Assembly (NCBI GenBank): GCA_015039365.1
Contig: WION01000056.1
Coordinates: forward strand, 159,180 to 223,179
DNA length: 64,000 nucleotides
Source: Amanita rubescens
Lineage: Eukaryota; Basidiomycota; Agaricomycetes; Agaricales; Amanitaceae
Direction: 5' to 3'
The stretch's first letter is position 1, and each line of letters starts with the position of its first letter. The notes under the pieces are model-generated. The model was given only the letters and a program-made list of their open reading frames with translations, had not been told where the DNA came from and searched no databases. A program made the position numbers and the translations under genes. Of the stretch, positions 44,411-54,751 are shown piece by piece.

Positions 44411-44819
44411 ATGGTTCAATTCAACGTTGCGACTGCTATTGTTGTCGTTCAACTGGTTATATTGGCGAAGATCTCGTTCGGTCTTCCCGTCGAGTAAGTT
44501 TTGTTTCCGCTGGCGTAATCTGTCAGTTTGCTGATTTACCATTAGATCTGGTGGAACGTTCGGACGGCGCGCAGTCCTGAACAATGCGAATCCTGAGTAA
44601 GATTGCCTTAGCTTTATCGACCAACTCATGAGAATTTAAATCATGTTCCAAGGCTCTCCAAACGGGTTAATGTTGATTTTTTGAGAACTTGGGAGAGGAC
44701 CGGAAGGCCGCCAAAACACTAACGGGAGCAGGAGCAGCAATGGGAATTAAAGAAAAACATTAGTGGTAAAAATTGGTGGGACGGGGACTCGCCTTTGGCG
44801 AGCTGAGTGAGCTAGATTA
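44411..44819 (+). pseudogene. Small secreted-family protein, copy D, damaged
   Basis: Exons 1 (44411-44493, 83 nt) and 2 (44546-44596, 51 nt) are intact: MVQFNVATAIVVVQLVILAK then ISFGLPV, and SGGTFGRRAVLNNANP. Exon 3 starts at 44653 with LSKR but meets TAA at 44720-44722. In another frame family-like remnants continue (KTLTGAGAAMG at ~44713), and the tail GRGLAFGELSELD with its TAA at 44817-44819 matches copy E. At least one frameshift and an internal deletion are needed. A shortened secreted peptide of ~67 aa could still be made. Confidence 0.75.
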
Positions 44820-45132
44820 ATCAATTAGTACCTATCGGCTGTGCCAGCACCGCTACTATGGATCGTTCGTAATGGCCATAATCCTATATTGTTCAAGAAG
44901 TCGCAGACGTGCAGTAATGCCGAACCGCTGGATAAGACCGGGAAGCCCGTAAGTAGCCATCAGAGAATGAGAGATGTACACACGATAAATCACGCGACGA
45001 CAGAATGGAGAATAAGGGGTGCTCTACTTACGAATGATTAGACTCGCTAGCCAGTCCGGACGTGAGTCAAAAATAGTTTCCCACCATCACAAGCCAAACA
45101 AACAGCGGGGAATGAAAAGGAAGGACTCACGT
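44820..45132. other. 3' flank of copy D
   Basis: 44830-44940 resembles the 3' flank of copy E at 46109-46210 (GTGCCAGCACC, ATCGTTCGTAA, AAGAAGTCGCAG), showing that gene and flank duplicated as one unit. Confidence 0.6.
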
Positions 45133-45502
45133 CGTAGCATCAGCGGAGTTTTGAAGCGGTTGGTCACGAGCCTAACGAATGATATGTAGCATGTACCAAT
45201 CAAATATCAATATTGGCATCACTTGCAAATTGTTCGTTAGCAATCAAAGTGGAACCAGTTGATCATCCAATCGTGTTGGATATGTCTGGGCATAAAAGAC
45301 CGCCTTCCCAACAGCTTCTCACGTAGCATCAGCGGAGTTTTGAAGCGGTTGGTCACGAGCCTAACGAATGATATGTAGCATGTACCAATCAAATATCAAT
45401 ATTGGCATCACTTGCAAATTGTTCGTTAGCAATCAAAGTGGAACCAGTTGATCATCCAATCGTGTTGGATATGTCTGGGCATAAAAGACCGCCTTCCCAA
45501 CA
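45133..45502 (+). repeat. Tandem duplication of the copy E promoter, 2 x 189 bp
   Basis: 45133-45313 and 45322-45502 appear identical over ~181 bases at an offset of 189. Each contains AACCAGTTGATCATCC and a TATA box CATAAAAGACC (45291 and 45480). Only the second is followed at the right distance by the leader element and the gene. Confidence 0.92.
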
Positions 45503-45565
45503 AGCCTTCCCCCAGCGCAGAGCACTCACTCACTCCACTGACTCAAAGTGCTGGTTCACTTGAGT
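45480..45565 (+). promoter_or_regulatory. TATA box and leader element of copy E
   Basis: CATAAAAGACC at 45480 and GTGCTGGTTCACTTGAGT at 45548-45565, 68 bases apart and 92 before the ATG. Confidence 0.75.
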
Positions 45566-45639
45566 CACTCACTCCTTCATCGTCCTCACAACTCTTTTAT
45601 CTCATTCTATAATCTTCCCATAACCTTCTTACTTAAAGG

Positions 45640-46107
45640 ATGGTTCAATTCAACGTTGCGACCAGCATTGTTGTCGTTCAACTTGCTATGTTGGCCCAAA
45701 TCTCGTTCGGTCTTCCTATCGAGTAACTTTTGTTTCCGCTGGTATAACCTGTCAGTTTGCTAATGCATCATTAGAACCGGTGAGACGTTTGGACGGCGAG
45801 CAGTCCTGAACAATGCGAATCCTCAGTAAGATTGTTAGCTTTATCGACCAACTCACGAGAACTAAATCATGTTCCAAGGCTCTCCAAACGCCACCTTGGT
45901 TCATTTGTGGCCGGTTTTGAGGCGGACCAATTGATAAAAGACCAACGGCAAATAGATCAGCAAAGACAACAGCAACAGCCGCAACAGCCGCAACAGCCGC
46001 AGCAGCCGCCACCGGAACATCATCATTTTTGGGACCGCTGGAAGCGTCACGTAGATGGATTGGAGGGACGGGGGCTCGCCTTTGACGAGCTGAGTGAGCT
46101 AGACTAA
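45640..46107 (+). CDS. Small secreted-family protein, copy E, PQQ-rich
   Basis: Exons 45640-45722 (83 nt), 45775-45825 (51 nt) and 45879-46107 give 120 aa. Signal peptide MVQFNVATSIVVVQLAMLAQ then ISFGLPI. Exon 2 is TGETFGRRAVLNNANP and exon 3 opens LSKRHLGSF, again a Lys-Arg processing site. A Gln/Pro stretch (QQQQPQQPQQPQQPPP) is followed by a Trp/His-rich segment (HHHFWDRWKRHVDGLEG) and the tail RGLAFDELSELD. Exons 1-2 are almost identical to copy D, so the two separated recently. Function unknown. Confidence 0.75.
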
Positions 46108-46907
46108 TCAGTACCTGTCGGCCGTGCCAGCACCAGGCCGATACATAGTAAATCGTTCGTAACAGCTATAATTGTAAAAGAAGTCGCAGGCGTGTCAACC
46201 CTGGCAGTAATAAACCATTAGGCACACCTCCCTCTGGTTATCGACGTGTGTCATTGGTCATCTAACTGCTATCCAATCGTGTTGCGATCATGGGGCTGTC
46301 ACTCTATAATCTTGTTCTATCACGTAAGATGGGTCAATGTCATTGAGTACGCTCCGGGCCATTACGATCATGACGAGCGACCCGTAACTGGCTCGGAATA
46401 ATCAGACATATCAGGGGAAATCTACCCTTGATGAGATGCGAATTTCTGATGGAGGTTGTGTAGGCGATTGCACCCGTAAGTACTTATATTACTTACCGCA
46501 GATAATTACGTCTTTGTATGAATAAGGCCATGCGAATAAGAGGCGCGCTGCCGAAAAAAAATCTAGTGGCAAGAGTCAATGATAGTAATGCCATCATTTT
46601 TCCACGTACCATCCAATTATATTACCGATTCCTCCATCTCATCTCACACACCAACGTTAGCAGTGTACGGAGTTGTGCGTAACTGGAGAGGCAAGGGAAG
46701 AATGGGCAGGATAGGTTCGGAGGTTGTGGTGGACTTTCTGCCTGCCATTGGCTGTCTCGATTTATTTCCTTAAGAGACGCGATACACTGCATCTAGTCAT
46801 CAATTCATTATTGCAGCATGAGACTTTGGTCCAGTCTACGACAGGATAAAGGACATTAATAAGTACAAAATATGAGTACAGAGACAAGGATTAATGATAG
46901 ATCAGAA
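46108..46907. other. Intergenic, end of the secreted-family cluster
   Basis: The first ~100 bases are the duplicated 3' flank shared with copy D. The remainder up to the dpb11-like stop has no supported exon. Confidence 0.5.
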
Positions 46908-49900
46908 TCACGCGCCAGCAGCGATCCTCGCACTTTTCCTCCTCCCCTTCTTCCTAACATTGGGTACTGCAATATCGTCGATTGAATTCTTTAACAGCAT
47001 CATAAGCTTCTTCCTCTCATCCACCTGTCCGGGATCTTCATACATGACCCATGCACTCTTCTCTTGTGCACCCGACTCATCCATGAGCTCCTCAGCAGCA
47101 TTGGCGTCCGCCCCTTCCATACCTGTACCAGAGTCGAATACATCAAGGTTCTTCCCGACAAGATCGCCGTAGATTCCGTCCGGTTCCGAAGCCAATTTGA
47201 TGTCGAAATTCAATGACGATGCAGAGGATTGCTTAGACATCGGCTAAATGCACAAAAATCAGCTTGAATAACTCTCATGAGATAACGGCACTTACCCCTC
47301 GTCGCGGCCTGCTACGCTTCCCGTGCCTACCACCTTCATCCTCTCCCTGACGTTTACCAAGCAGAGAGGTAACGCTTTCCTGCAATGCTAGATCGATTCT
47401 CATAGGAGATATAGGCAGTACAGTTGGCATGCTCCCTTCTTGGGGTAATTTCATAGGCGACGGGGTCTTTGATGACGGTATGGGAGGCGCTATCGTCTCC
47501 ATAGCCTCTTCTCCTTGCAGCTGAAAATGCAGAGGTGCGTTGAATTCCCCTCCAAGTCCAAACCCTTCTAAGAAGTGAGAGTGCCGAGGTGCCGAGCCAA
47601 TTTTGCGGGATGGCGTCGTTGGATATGCGGCGCTTTGTGCTTCTGGGCCTGCGCTACCACCCAAAAGGCGTTTCGGGTGTCCAAAAGAGAGGTTTCTCGT
47701 ATCCGATGGTTCAGACCGTTGAGTAGGTATCGGCATTTGCCTTTCGGATGGCTTCCTGGATACGCGTGTTGCACTGTCGTTCATGGTAAGCTTCGCGTGA
47801 TCCGCTCGTCCTGGACTTGGTTAGCATATAGGCTAAGAGCGGCAGTTCCGTCCACAAACCGTTCGTGATATCGTTCATCATGACATCCGCTCTGTCTGCG
47901 GCCCAGAAAAAGTCATCGTCATCGTCCCTCAACCCTCTCCTTGTTACATCATTGTTGTCGGCCTTGCCTCCCCCCTTGACATTGACGGTCACAAAATCTT
48001 TCTCCACGGCACGATCTCGGGGTACAACTGGCGTCACGACAGTATACTCCGATACAGATGGTATTGCGGCGGTTGTAGCAATCGCCGCTAGCCACTCCCT
48101 ATTGATGACAGGGATATTCCACTCTCTAGCCTTTTCATACTTGGGACCTGTGCCCGATGGGCACAGTAAGTGCGTCGTGCGTTTCGAGAACGCATTTGCC
48201 AGTGGAATACCTGGATTCGAGATCAGATTACTTTGGTAAAGCAGAGGTTATACGAACCAAGGGCACGCAATAATCGTGTCAGCCAGCATAGTTCATCCTG
48301 ATGCAGCCCGGAAAAGCTCATAATGATACTTTCTGTGCCTGCAATTGGCACCTGAATGTTGAGAGGAAGGAACGTGATGTGGTCTTGATACGGACAAATG
48401 GCCTGTTCGGACAGACACCGTTCCAGCCAACACTCAGTTCTGTACTTGCTCCGCTCGAGCTCATCAGGCTCTTCTCGGTAGAGTTTACTGCCACTAATGT
48501 AAAGCACGCTCATTAACCACAACCAGTTCTTGCAGATAAGAGAGTGAATAGCGTACCTAACGAGTCTAACGATGATATAATCCACATCATCGTCCACATC
48601 GTGTTCAGAGGCCCATATGCCACCTCCTTGCTCGATAGCACTCCTCACGCTGGAAGATCTGGCCTCTCCCAGCACACGGAACCTCAATCCAGAGAAAATG
48701 CGCCTAGGACCAATGGTTGAAGGACCTGCTTCGGCGTTCACATCCCTCTCCGGAATTGTCGTCTCTTCTTGTTGGGAAGGGACGGGTGCCACACTGGTTG
48801 TCCGCCGAAATGGCTGGAGCCTTTGCGATGGTTGACTTTTCTGAGAAGGTTCGTTGACTGGGGCAAAAGAATTTGCTCTTCTGAAGGTGGATATGATGCT
48901 TTTCGTTTTTGGCGCATCAACATCCATGTCATTGAGTTCAGTTGGTTCAGCTACCGAGGGCTTCCGCAGTTTTGAAGGACTCTTGATAACCTTTCCATTT
49001 GAGATTTCGTATCCTCTGTTTTTAAGCAAGCTTCCCCATATTTGAACTGTCATAGCCGGTCGGTGAGCAACACAAGCTATCTCTTCCTCTTCGTACTGTG
49101 GTGCTGATGGCACTCGGCTTGGCATTTGTTTAGACGAAGAATCGTGCATTGCGGAGTGGGGTGAGGGCGACTCTGGTTCGTTGAGTTGGAAATGAAAATG
49201 GATGAAAGTGGAGCTTACCATCTACGACGGGCATCCGTCGTTGCGGCCTTGGCTTTTCTACGTTGTATTCAACCTCGTTGAATCGACCTTAGACTATAGT
49301 TAGTCCGAAATGTAAAAACAAGGTCGTTTGTTACCTCCGAATTCAAGCGAATCCCAGAACCACTCTTCCCATACAAGATGAATATTTGCTTCGCCTCGCT
49401 GATTAAATCTCCGGGCGTAGCGCATTTTTGCCGTCTCTTCATCACCAGAACACAAGATATGCGTGATTTTAACTGGTCTCTCTAGATTCTCTAGATAGGT
49501 GCCATCGTCCTGTTTCAGCTTTCGCGTTATTTCGGTTTGGCGCTCAGAATTGGTTGTTCCAGAAAAAGATAGTACGACTCCAGAAAATATCGGTAGCTTG
49601 TGGTTTTTGATACTCTGACCATTGCTTAGCAATTGTAAGGGCCTGGCAGCACTGCACACTCACCTCTTCAAAGTCTACATCATCGCCTCGCAGCCAAACT
49701 TGATAGCTCTCGGTTATCCAAGAGGGTCTTAGAACCGGGATTTGCCTTTCGAGCGCGCACTATAAACATGCTCAGGAGGCTAAATGCATAAGACGCAGGA
49801 GGCATACCCTGTACTTCGCTCCACCATGATCCGCCGCAAGAAGGTGCGTAACGCGGCTGGTAAACGCGCTAGTTGAAGTCGCCCCCAGCTCTAAAGCCTG

Positions 49901-50259
49901 CTTAAATAGCGTAGGCTGCAATGACACGTTGAGAATCTCTGAAATATAACCAGTATAATAACACACCTTGTCCTGAATCCCCGTCGCGCACAATACAACA
50001 CCTTTGAAAGGTCTCGGACACGTATCCAACATGGCATCATCTTGTGTTTCTTGCGCCCAACATGCTGACTCTTCTTCCATCATCGGTAGTGACGCTCTGC
50101 CAGCGGGGCCGGTGCCAGTAGTCGTTCCTCCGCCAACATTCGAGCCAGGTGCCGCAGGTCGAAGTTTCACATTTGGCACCTGTGAATATTATCAATATAC
50201 GACTTGGACGTCCGCGATGTCTAGCTTACCTTGTTAGACTTATTTGTTTTGCGCCCCAT
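46908..50259 (-). CDS. dpb11: Dpb11/Rad4/TopBP1-type four-BRCT protein
   Basis: Ten exons (50259-50230, 50179-49808, 49759-49664, 49614-49335, 49287-49219, 49172-48557, 48493-48258, 48210-47860, 47810-47296, 47243-46908) join in frame to 966 aa. BRCT1 (about residues 65-165: RPFKGVVLCATGI ... THLLAAD ... VLRPSWITESYQVW) and BRCT2 (about 170-262: FSGVVLSFSG ... ITHILCSG ... LVWEEWFWDSL) form the N-terminal pair; BRCT3 (~437-525) and BRCT4 (~548-630: THLLCPSGTGPKYEKAREW ... VINREWLAAI) the second. This paired layout is that of yeast Dpb11 and fission-yeast Rad4/Cut5, scaffolds that bind phosphorylated replication-initiation and checkpoint proteins. The C-terminus is disordered, with GKRQGEDEGGRHGKRSRPRR as a likely nuclear signal. 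Introns 7 and 8 use GTTCGT and GTTTGT donors. Confidence 0.88.
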
Positions 50260-50468
50260 CGTGCCAGCCAAGGCGTAACAAAAGTCCGTTGATTGGACGC
50301 GGCGCCGTATGTCAGTGTCACGTGATTTGTTTAGGGCAAGCTTAATCGTGGCTGGCCGGCTCGGGTTCCAGGTTCGCCGCCTAACTGTGCGAACCTGACC
50401 GATGTCAAAGGTGCAAAGTTTATTACCGTCGAATGTGCAACTTACTCATCCCCCCAGGAATCTCAACA

Positions 50469-50711
50469 ATGCCAAAAAGAAGGTTAGTCTGCATCATCGC
50501 TGTTCAAGGCGAGTCTGATAAATCGCCAGCGTGCGATCTCCAGTCTTGTTTGAACAAGAACACTTACTCACCTGAGCGCTGTGATGATGATGTGCGCCAA
50601 CTATACCAGTGCTGTCTACGGATGTATGAAGAGACAGATGCAAAGGGCAAGTCAACTGCCTGTCCGTCTTCCAATGTCATCAAACATTGGCTAAAGAACC
50701 ATCCAAAGTAA
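50469..50711 (+). CDS. cmc4: Cmc4-like twin-CX9C mitochondrial protein
   Basis: The segment ACDLQSCLNKNTYSPERC followed by DDDVRQLYQCC matches Cmc4/p8-MTCP1, small intermembrane-space proteins folded by Mia40. C-X4-C, X10, then C-X9-CC has the family spacing, and a further Cys follows in STACPSSN. As read without an intron from the ATG at 50469 the product is 80 aa. The first cysteine of the family (five residues before the first one seen here) is replaced by Asp in this reading; a 5' intron could restore it, but the ones I tried break the frame. The gene is divergent from dpb11 with ~210 bp between starts. Confidence 0.65.
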   Translation: MPKRRLVCIIAVQGESDKSPACDLQSCLNKNTYSPERCDDDVRQLYQCCLRMYEETDAKGKSTACPSSNVIKHWLKNHPK

Positions 50712-50951
50712 CGACGTCATTGCTCACGATGAAACAGAGAGAAAGATATATCGGATTGCGAGATACAAAGCATAACGAAGAAAACATAATTGGGAGTCAT
50801 AGCTGTGACTTTTATACAAATGCGATCGAGAGATAGGAAACGATTCGTCCGTGGACCCACGAGACCTCTACCGAAGTTCATGACCTAAAATTTGCTAGTT
50901 GAAATTCATTCAGCAACCATGTGAGCGGCACGTTTTTAATCGAGGAATTCA

Positions 50952-52753
50952 TCATCCATAGTATTTGCGATCGCCCTGGCCTCCCTGTGGCGGAAAAGCG
51001 CTGTCCGTATTATTATCTTCAGGTACCCGTTGTTCACCAAAGCCTTGGAACTGTCCACCCCTGGAAGCGCTCTGGGATCCCTGAAACGCTACAGCGTAGG
51101 GATGCGGTATAGGACCGGGCTCATGTACTTGTCCCTGATTTCCGCTCATCGAAGATGACGCAGCGGACATGGAAGTGGTATAAGAAGGAACACTAGCAGG
51201 CCTGTTAAGCTGTCTCATCTGCTGCTGTGGATGCCATGCCCCCGCCTGTGGAATTTGCACAGCTCTGAGCATGGGGTGCACTTCCTCTTGGAAAGCCATA
51301 GGGACGTGAGGAGGAAAGAATCTGAACGGTGTTGGTTGATGGTACTGTCCTTGCGCGCTTTGGCCAGGTGGAACTGCGGGCCAAACCGTTGGAGCTGGGG
51401 TGCGACCAGGTTCGGTATAGACGCCCCGCGCAAGTCGAGACGACACTTCGTTCTGTGCGTGAGGAGAGCCACGGCGGCCCAAATTTGCATGGGATGAGCC
51501 AGGCTCAAAATGCCCAGCACGTGTGGAAGGCGACTCAGATCGCCGGATGGAGGAAGTGTCGCTACCGAATTCTTCATCCCCCGAGATACTCTCGCTTTCG
51601 CTTTCCTGTCCTGGAGCTGATTGGGTCTGGCGTCGTGCTTTCTTGTTGCGGCGCTTGCGCTCACGCTTGTATCCTTCTCCCCGGGTAACGTCCAACTCCC
51701 AGTAACTTCCCTTCCCAGGTTCGGTGATTGGCCTGGGCGTGTTACGGAAGACTTGGTTCAAAGACAAATTGTGTCGGATCGATCGCTAATTTGTGTGCGC
51801 CCTTGTCAGGGTACTGGTCCACGTGAAAAGAAGCTCAAACACGCACCTTCCATGCACCTTTGTTGTCGTTTTTGAAGAATTCAAATCTGTTTTCGATGGC
51901 TTCATATATTCCCTTGAGGGTCAGCTTTTTCTGAGGGCTTCCATAGATGGCGAGTTTAATCAATACAGGTAATGGCTGAGATGGTTTACGGTTTGCAGGA
52001 GGGTCTGGCAGACAGTTGAGGTTGACGGGTTCGCCGGGTGGCAATCCCAACTGGTGGCGCAGGTAGTCCCCTGCGTCCGGGTATGCGGGCATACCCATCC
52101 CATGATGATGCAGTGCAGTCGGCGCCACTGTCGGCGAGGCAAATCCAGAGGAATTACCTGACCCTGGCGACGAGGAAGAAGCTGACGTTTCTGTCCTTTG
52201 AGGTTGCTGATGCAAGCGTCTTGACCCAACCGGTGGCGAGGTCGCCAACGGTACAAATCCATGATGGGGGAGGCCGTAACTGACGCCAAGTGACTGGTTC
52301 TGGCCCTGCTGGTGGCTGCCTCGAAAATGCGGGTACTGTCCAATGAACTGTTGAGCGTCGCCACCGAAATTGGGAGTGGCGCTGTGCTTTCGAGGTGTTC
52401 AGCGTCCGCAAAATTCGGAGAATGATTCCCACGGCACGTACCAATGAGGCAGGGAGCGAATGCTCGGGTGGAAGTGCGAAGTCACGTCGGGCTGGGGACT
52501 GGACTGGTGAGATGGCGTAGGTTGACGGGTCGAATGGAGTATCTTCTTGAGATCGCTCATAGTTTAATTCTTGACTTTGAGTTTGTTGGTTGCTTGATCG
52601 AAGTGGGCCGCGATTGCCGAAGCTGCCGCCGCCGCCTCCTCCTCCTGGTGAACCGGCCTCTGAGCCTTCAGAAGTTGGATAGTAGTAAGAGCGCGGGATA
52701 GCTTCCGGTGAGGCCTGGAATGGGTAATTACGCTGATCACAAGTCTCATACAT
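50952..52753 (-). CDS. Forkhead transcription factor
   Basis: Exons 52753-52442, 52386-51847 and 51785-50952 give 561 aa. The forkhead winged-helix domain spans about residues 238-330: [20 protein letters not shown] with [13 protein letters not shown], then across the last intron [17 protein letters not shown] and [11 protein letters not shown]. The N-terminus is disordered with a Gly run and Gln/Ser-rich stretches. A basic patch ([14 protein letters not shown]) after the domain is a likely nuclear signal, followed by a long Pro/Gln/Ser-rich activation-like tail. Recognition helix 3 reads RSIRHNLS where most forkheads have NSIRHNLS. Introns are 55 and 61 nt. An alternative first-exon frame (start 52560) also splices, but the chosen frame is longer and more protein-like. 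Confidence 0.85.
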
Positions 52754-53816
52754 TTTCTTTTTTGGAACTACGCTATTAGCCTGGGCTAGGGCTAATTTTG
52801 GACCCACAATCGCAAATAGGGTGATACAGATGTGGGAGAACAAAAGGCAAACGGGGATAACAGTCAGTGTTAATTAGCAGTACCATAAATGGTATACGCA
52901 CTGTGATAGTGCGTGACAACGTGTCGCAGTGGCGACGAGGTTAAGACGTGGAGGGCGAAGGATTCGGAGAGAGGAAGTAGTACTCGTATGAGGGTAATAG
53001 AACACCTTGACATGGCAAGTTTTACAGCCTTTATAAACGAATGGCGTTGTGGGCGTTGGTTTACCGACCAAGCGAAGGAAATTACCAAATTAGGTAAAAA
53101 GCGGGACGGCTGTTTGCCGAGGGTGCTGCGGAAAATAGCCATGGATTGGGGCGGGCACATATTTCTGCTGAACACATGGCGACCGAGGGAAAAACGCCTC
53201 GTGGAGATGGGGCGCGGGAATATCCCGCCCCTCGAATATTTCCTTTTTGCGTAAAACATGGAAAAGGAAAGACCATAAATGGATTATTGTGGATTGGTAC
53301 CCATCTACGTTTTTTCGGATCTAACTGATTGAGGAAATTTAAGAAGCCCATATGGAAATTTGGATGAAGAAAGCGGCCCAGCGACGTTCCGCGGATGTTT
53401 TGGAATGGTATTCGGCAGGGTGGTTGCTAGAGGACATGGTGTCAATTCTAGACAGTTTATAGGTCCGTCAAAAGTCAAAAACTCTATTTCTAAGGATATT
53501 GGCCCAGTTTGGCAATTCTAACGTCTGAAGTTGCCATGTAGGGTAAGAAATGGAACTTGTCGATTTAGGGTGTGGGCGTTAGAGTGGATGTGCCTGATCC
53601 CTCCGTCGTCTCGAGGTGAATTTGACGACACTGTCGAGGAAACAAAAAAAAAACAATTTCGATCAACTATTGTTCGACACCAGAGGTGCAATTTGTATAT
53701 CAACTAAAAGAAACAATAAGGAAGTAACTAGTTCTGGCTAAGAGCACGAGATGAATCATATGATAGACAAGAGTAAACAGAGAAAAATGCGTATCGTCCC
53801 CAAAGTGGAACCGTGT
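52754..53816. other. Intergenic, forkhead upstream region
   Basis: No exon was supported. A dyad CGGGAATATCCCG at 53215-53227 has the CGG-N7-CCG form bound by Zn2Cys6 factors and lies ~460 bases upstream of the forkhead start. The rest shows nothing recognisable. Confidence 0.45.
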
Positions 53817-54581
53817 CTAAGGAATGATGCCGTCCAAGTCTCCTTCCTTTACTCGAATTTCTACTACTTCCACCTCGTAGTCCGGAAGACCAGAGTTTGA
53901 CAATGCGGATGATGAGACGAATCCTCGAGAATTTGGGGGTGAAGTCGAAGCAACGTCTATTAGCGTTGTTAGCTGCCGCGGCATAGGAGGGAGAACAGAT
54001 CAAGGAACGAACATCGGTCTTTGATGTAAGGGGGTACAAATAGATCCTGTATGCAAAAAATACCTGAGGTAAATACCCAGAGTAACCGGGAAAAGTCTCA
54101 AGTAGCTTGCCTGATTCCAAACAAAGCCCTGGCTCTTATGAATGGTTAGAATGGGCCTGAGGGCATACATAGGTCTATGGTGCTTCTTTCTGTTGCGTTT
54201 CCTGTCCTCTGGTTCAGGATCGGCCACTTTCTGCTTTCCCTTTACGTCCTTCTGGGATTCCCCGGAGGGCTTCTGTCTGCCTGATTCAGAGTCTATGTGG
54301 TCCTCGTCCATGTCCATGTCCATGGCATGTGTGACGTCGGCAGGAGCACTGTTTCGGAGTTCGTCGTCATCCTTGTCGTCGGTGTCGCTAGAGATGGGCT
54401 CATCACGGAGGGCTGCTGACCTTGGGTAGTCATCATCGTCCTCTGAGCAGGAATCCGAGCAACTATCGCTATAATCGTCATCGTCGTATGGGATCTGCTC
54501 GTAGCAAGCCCAGGTTGGGGGCGAGGCGGCTCGACCGATGGTACGACGGCGGAAGTAATAGGAATTGGCAGCGGAGGTCAT
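53817..54581 (-). CDS. Conserved unknown protein, GFVWNQDLFVPPYIKDR type
   Basis: Exons 54581-54111, 54046-54013 and 53956-53817 give 214 aa. The N-terminal 135 residues are acidic and disordered (YDDDDYSDSCSDSCSEDDDD, MDMDMDEDH) followed by a basic stretch (DRKRNRKKHHRP). Then comes the compact segment LRPILTIHKSQGFVWNQ|DLFVPPYIKDRYVASTSPPN, and the end is VEVVEIRVKEGDLDGIIP. The central segment reads like a conserved fungal motif but I cannot attach a function. Intron 1 has a GC donor (GCAAGC) and intron 2 a GTTCGT donor. The gene is divergent from thg1 with a 170-bp shared promoter. Confidence 0.7.
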
Positions 54582-54751
54582 TGTGAGTTACGTTGAAGGT
54601 GGACTTGGTGGTACAGACACGAGGACAGGTGGGTTGCGGGTTGCGACTGCAGCGCTGAAGCACGCTGGTGTCACTAAGTACTGTGAAGAGCCGTGACTCC
54701 GGCTTACTCCCCTTAATTAGTATTTCCTTTTCGGGACAAACATCCCTTATC

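Noticed and set aside
40933..46107. Secreted family as mating-pheromone precursors
   Set aside because: Agaricomycete pheromone precursors are short and end in a CaaX box. These proteins have an N-terminal signal peptide and end in DELD/SELD or unrelated residues, with no CaaX.
49300..49659. Several separate minus-strand genes between 46.9 and 50.3 kb
   Set aside because: The pieces join through phase-consistent introns into one four-BRCT protein.
52442..52560. Forkhead start at 52560 ([10 protein letters not shown])
   Set aside because: It can be spliced in frame, but the overlapping frame from 52753 is longer, has better composition and an equally good 55-nt intron.
53082..53351. Gene in the forkhead upstream spacer
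   Set aside because: Frames on both strands lack splice context, motifs and natural composition.
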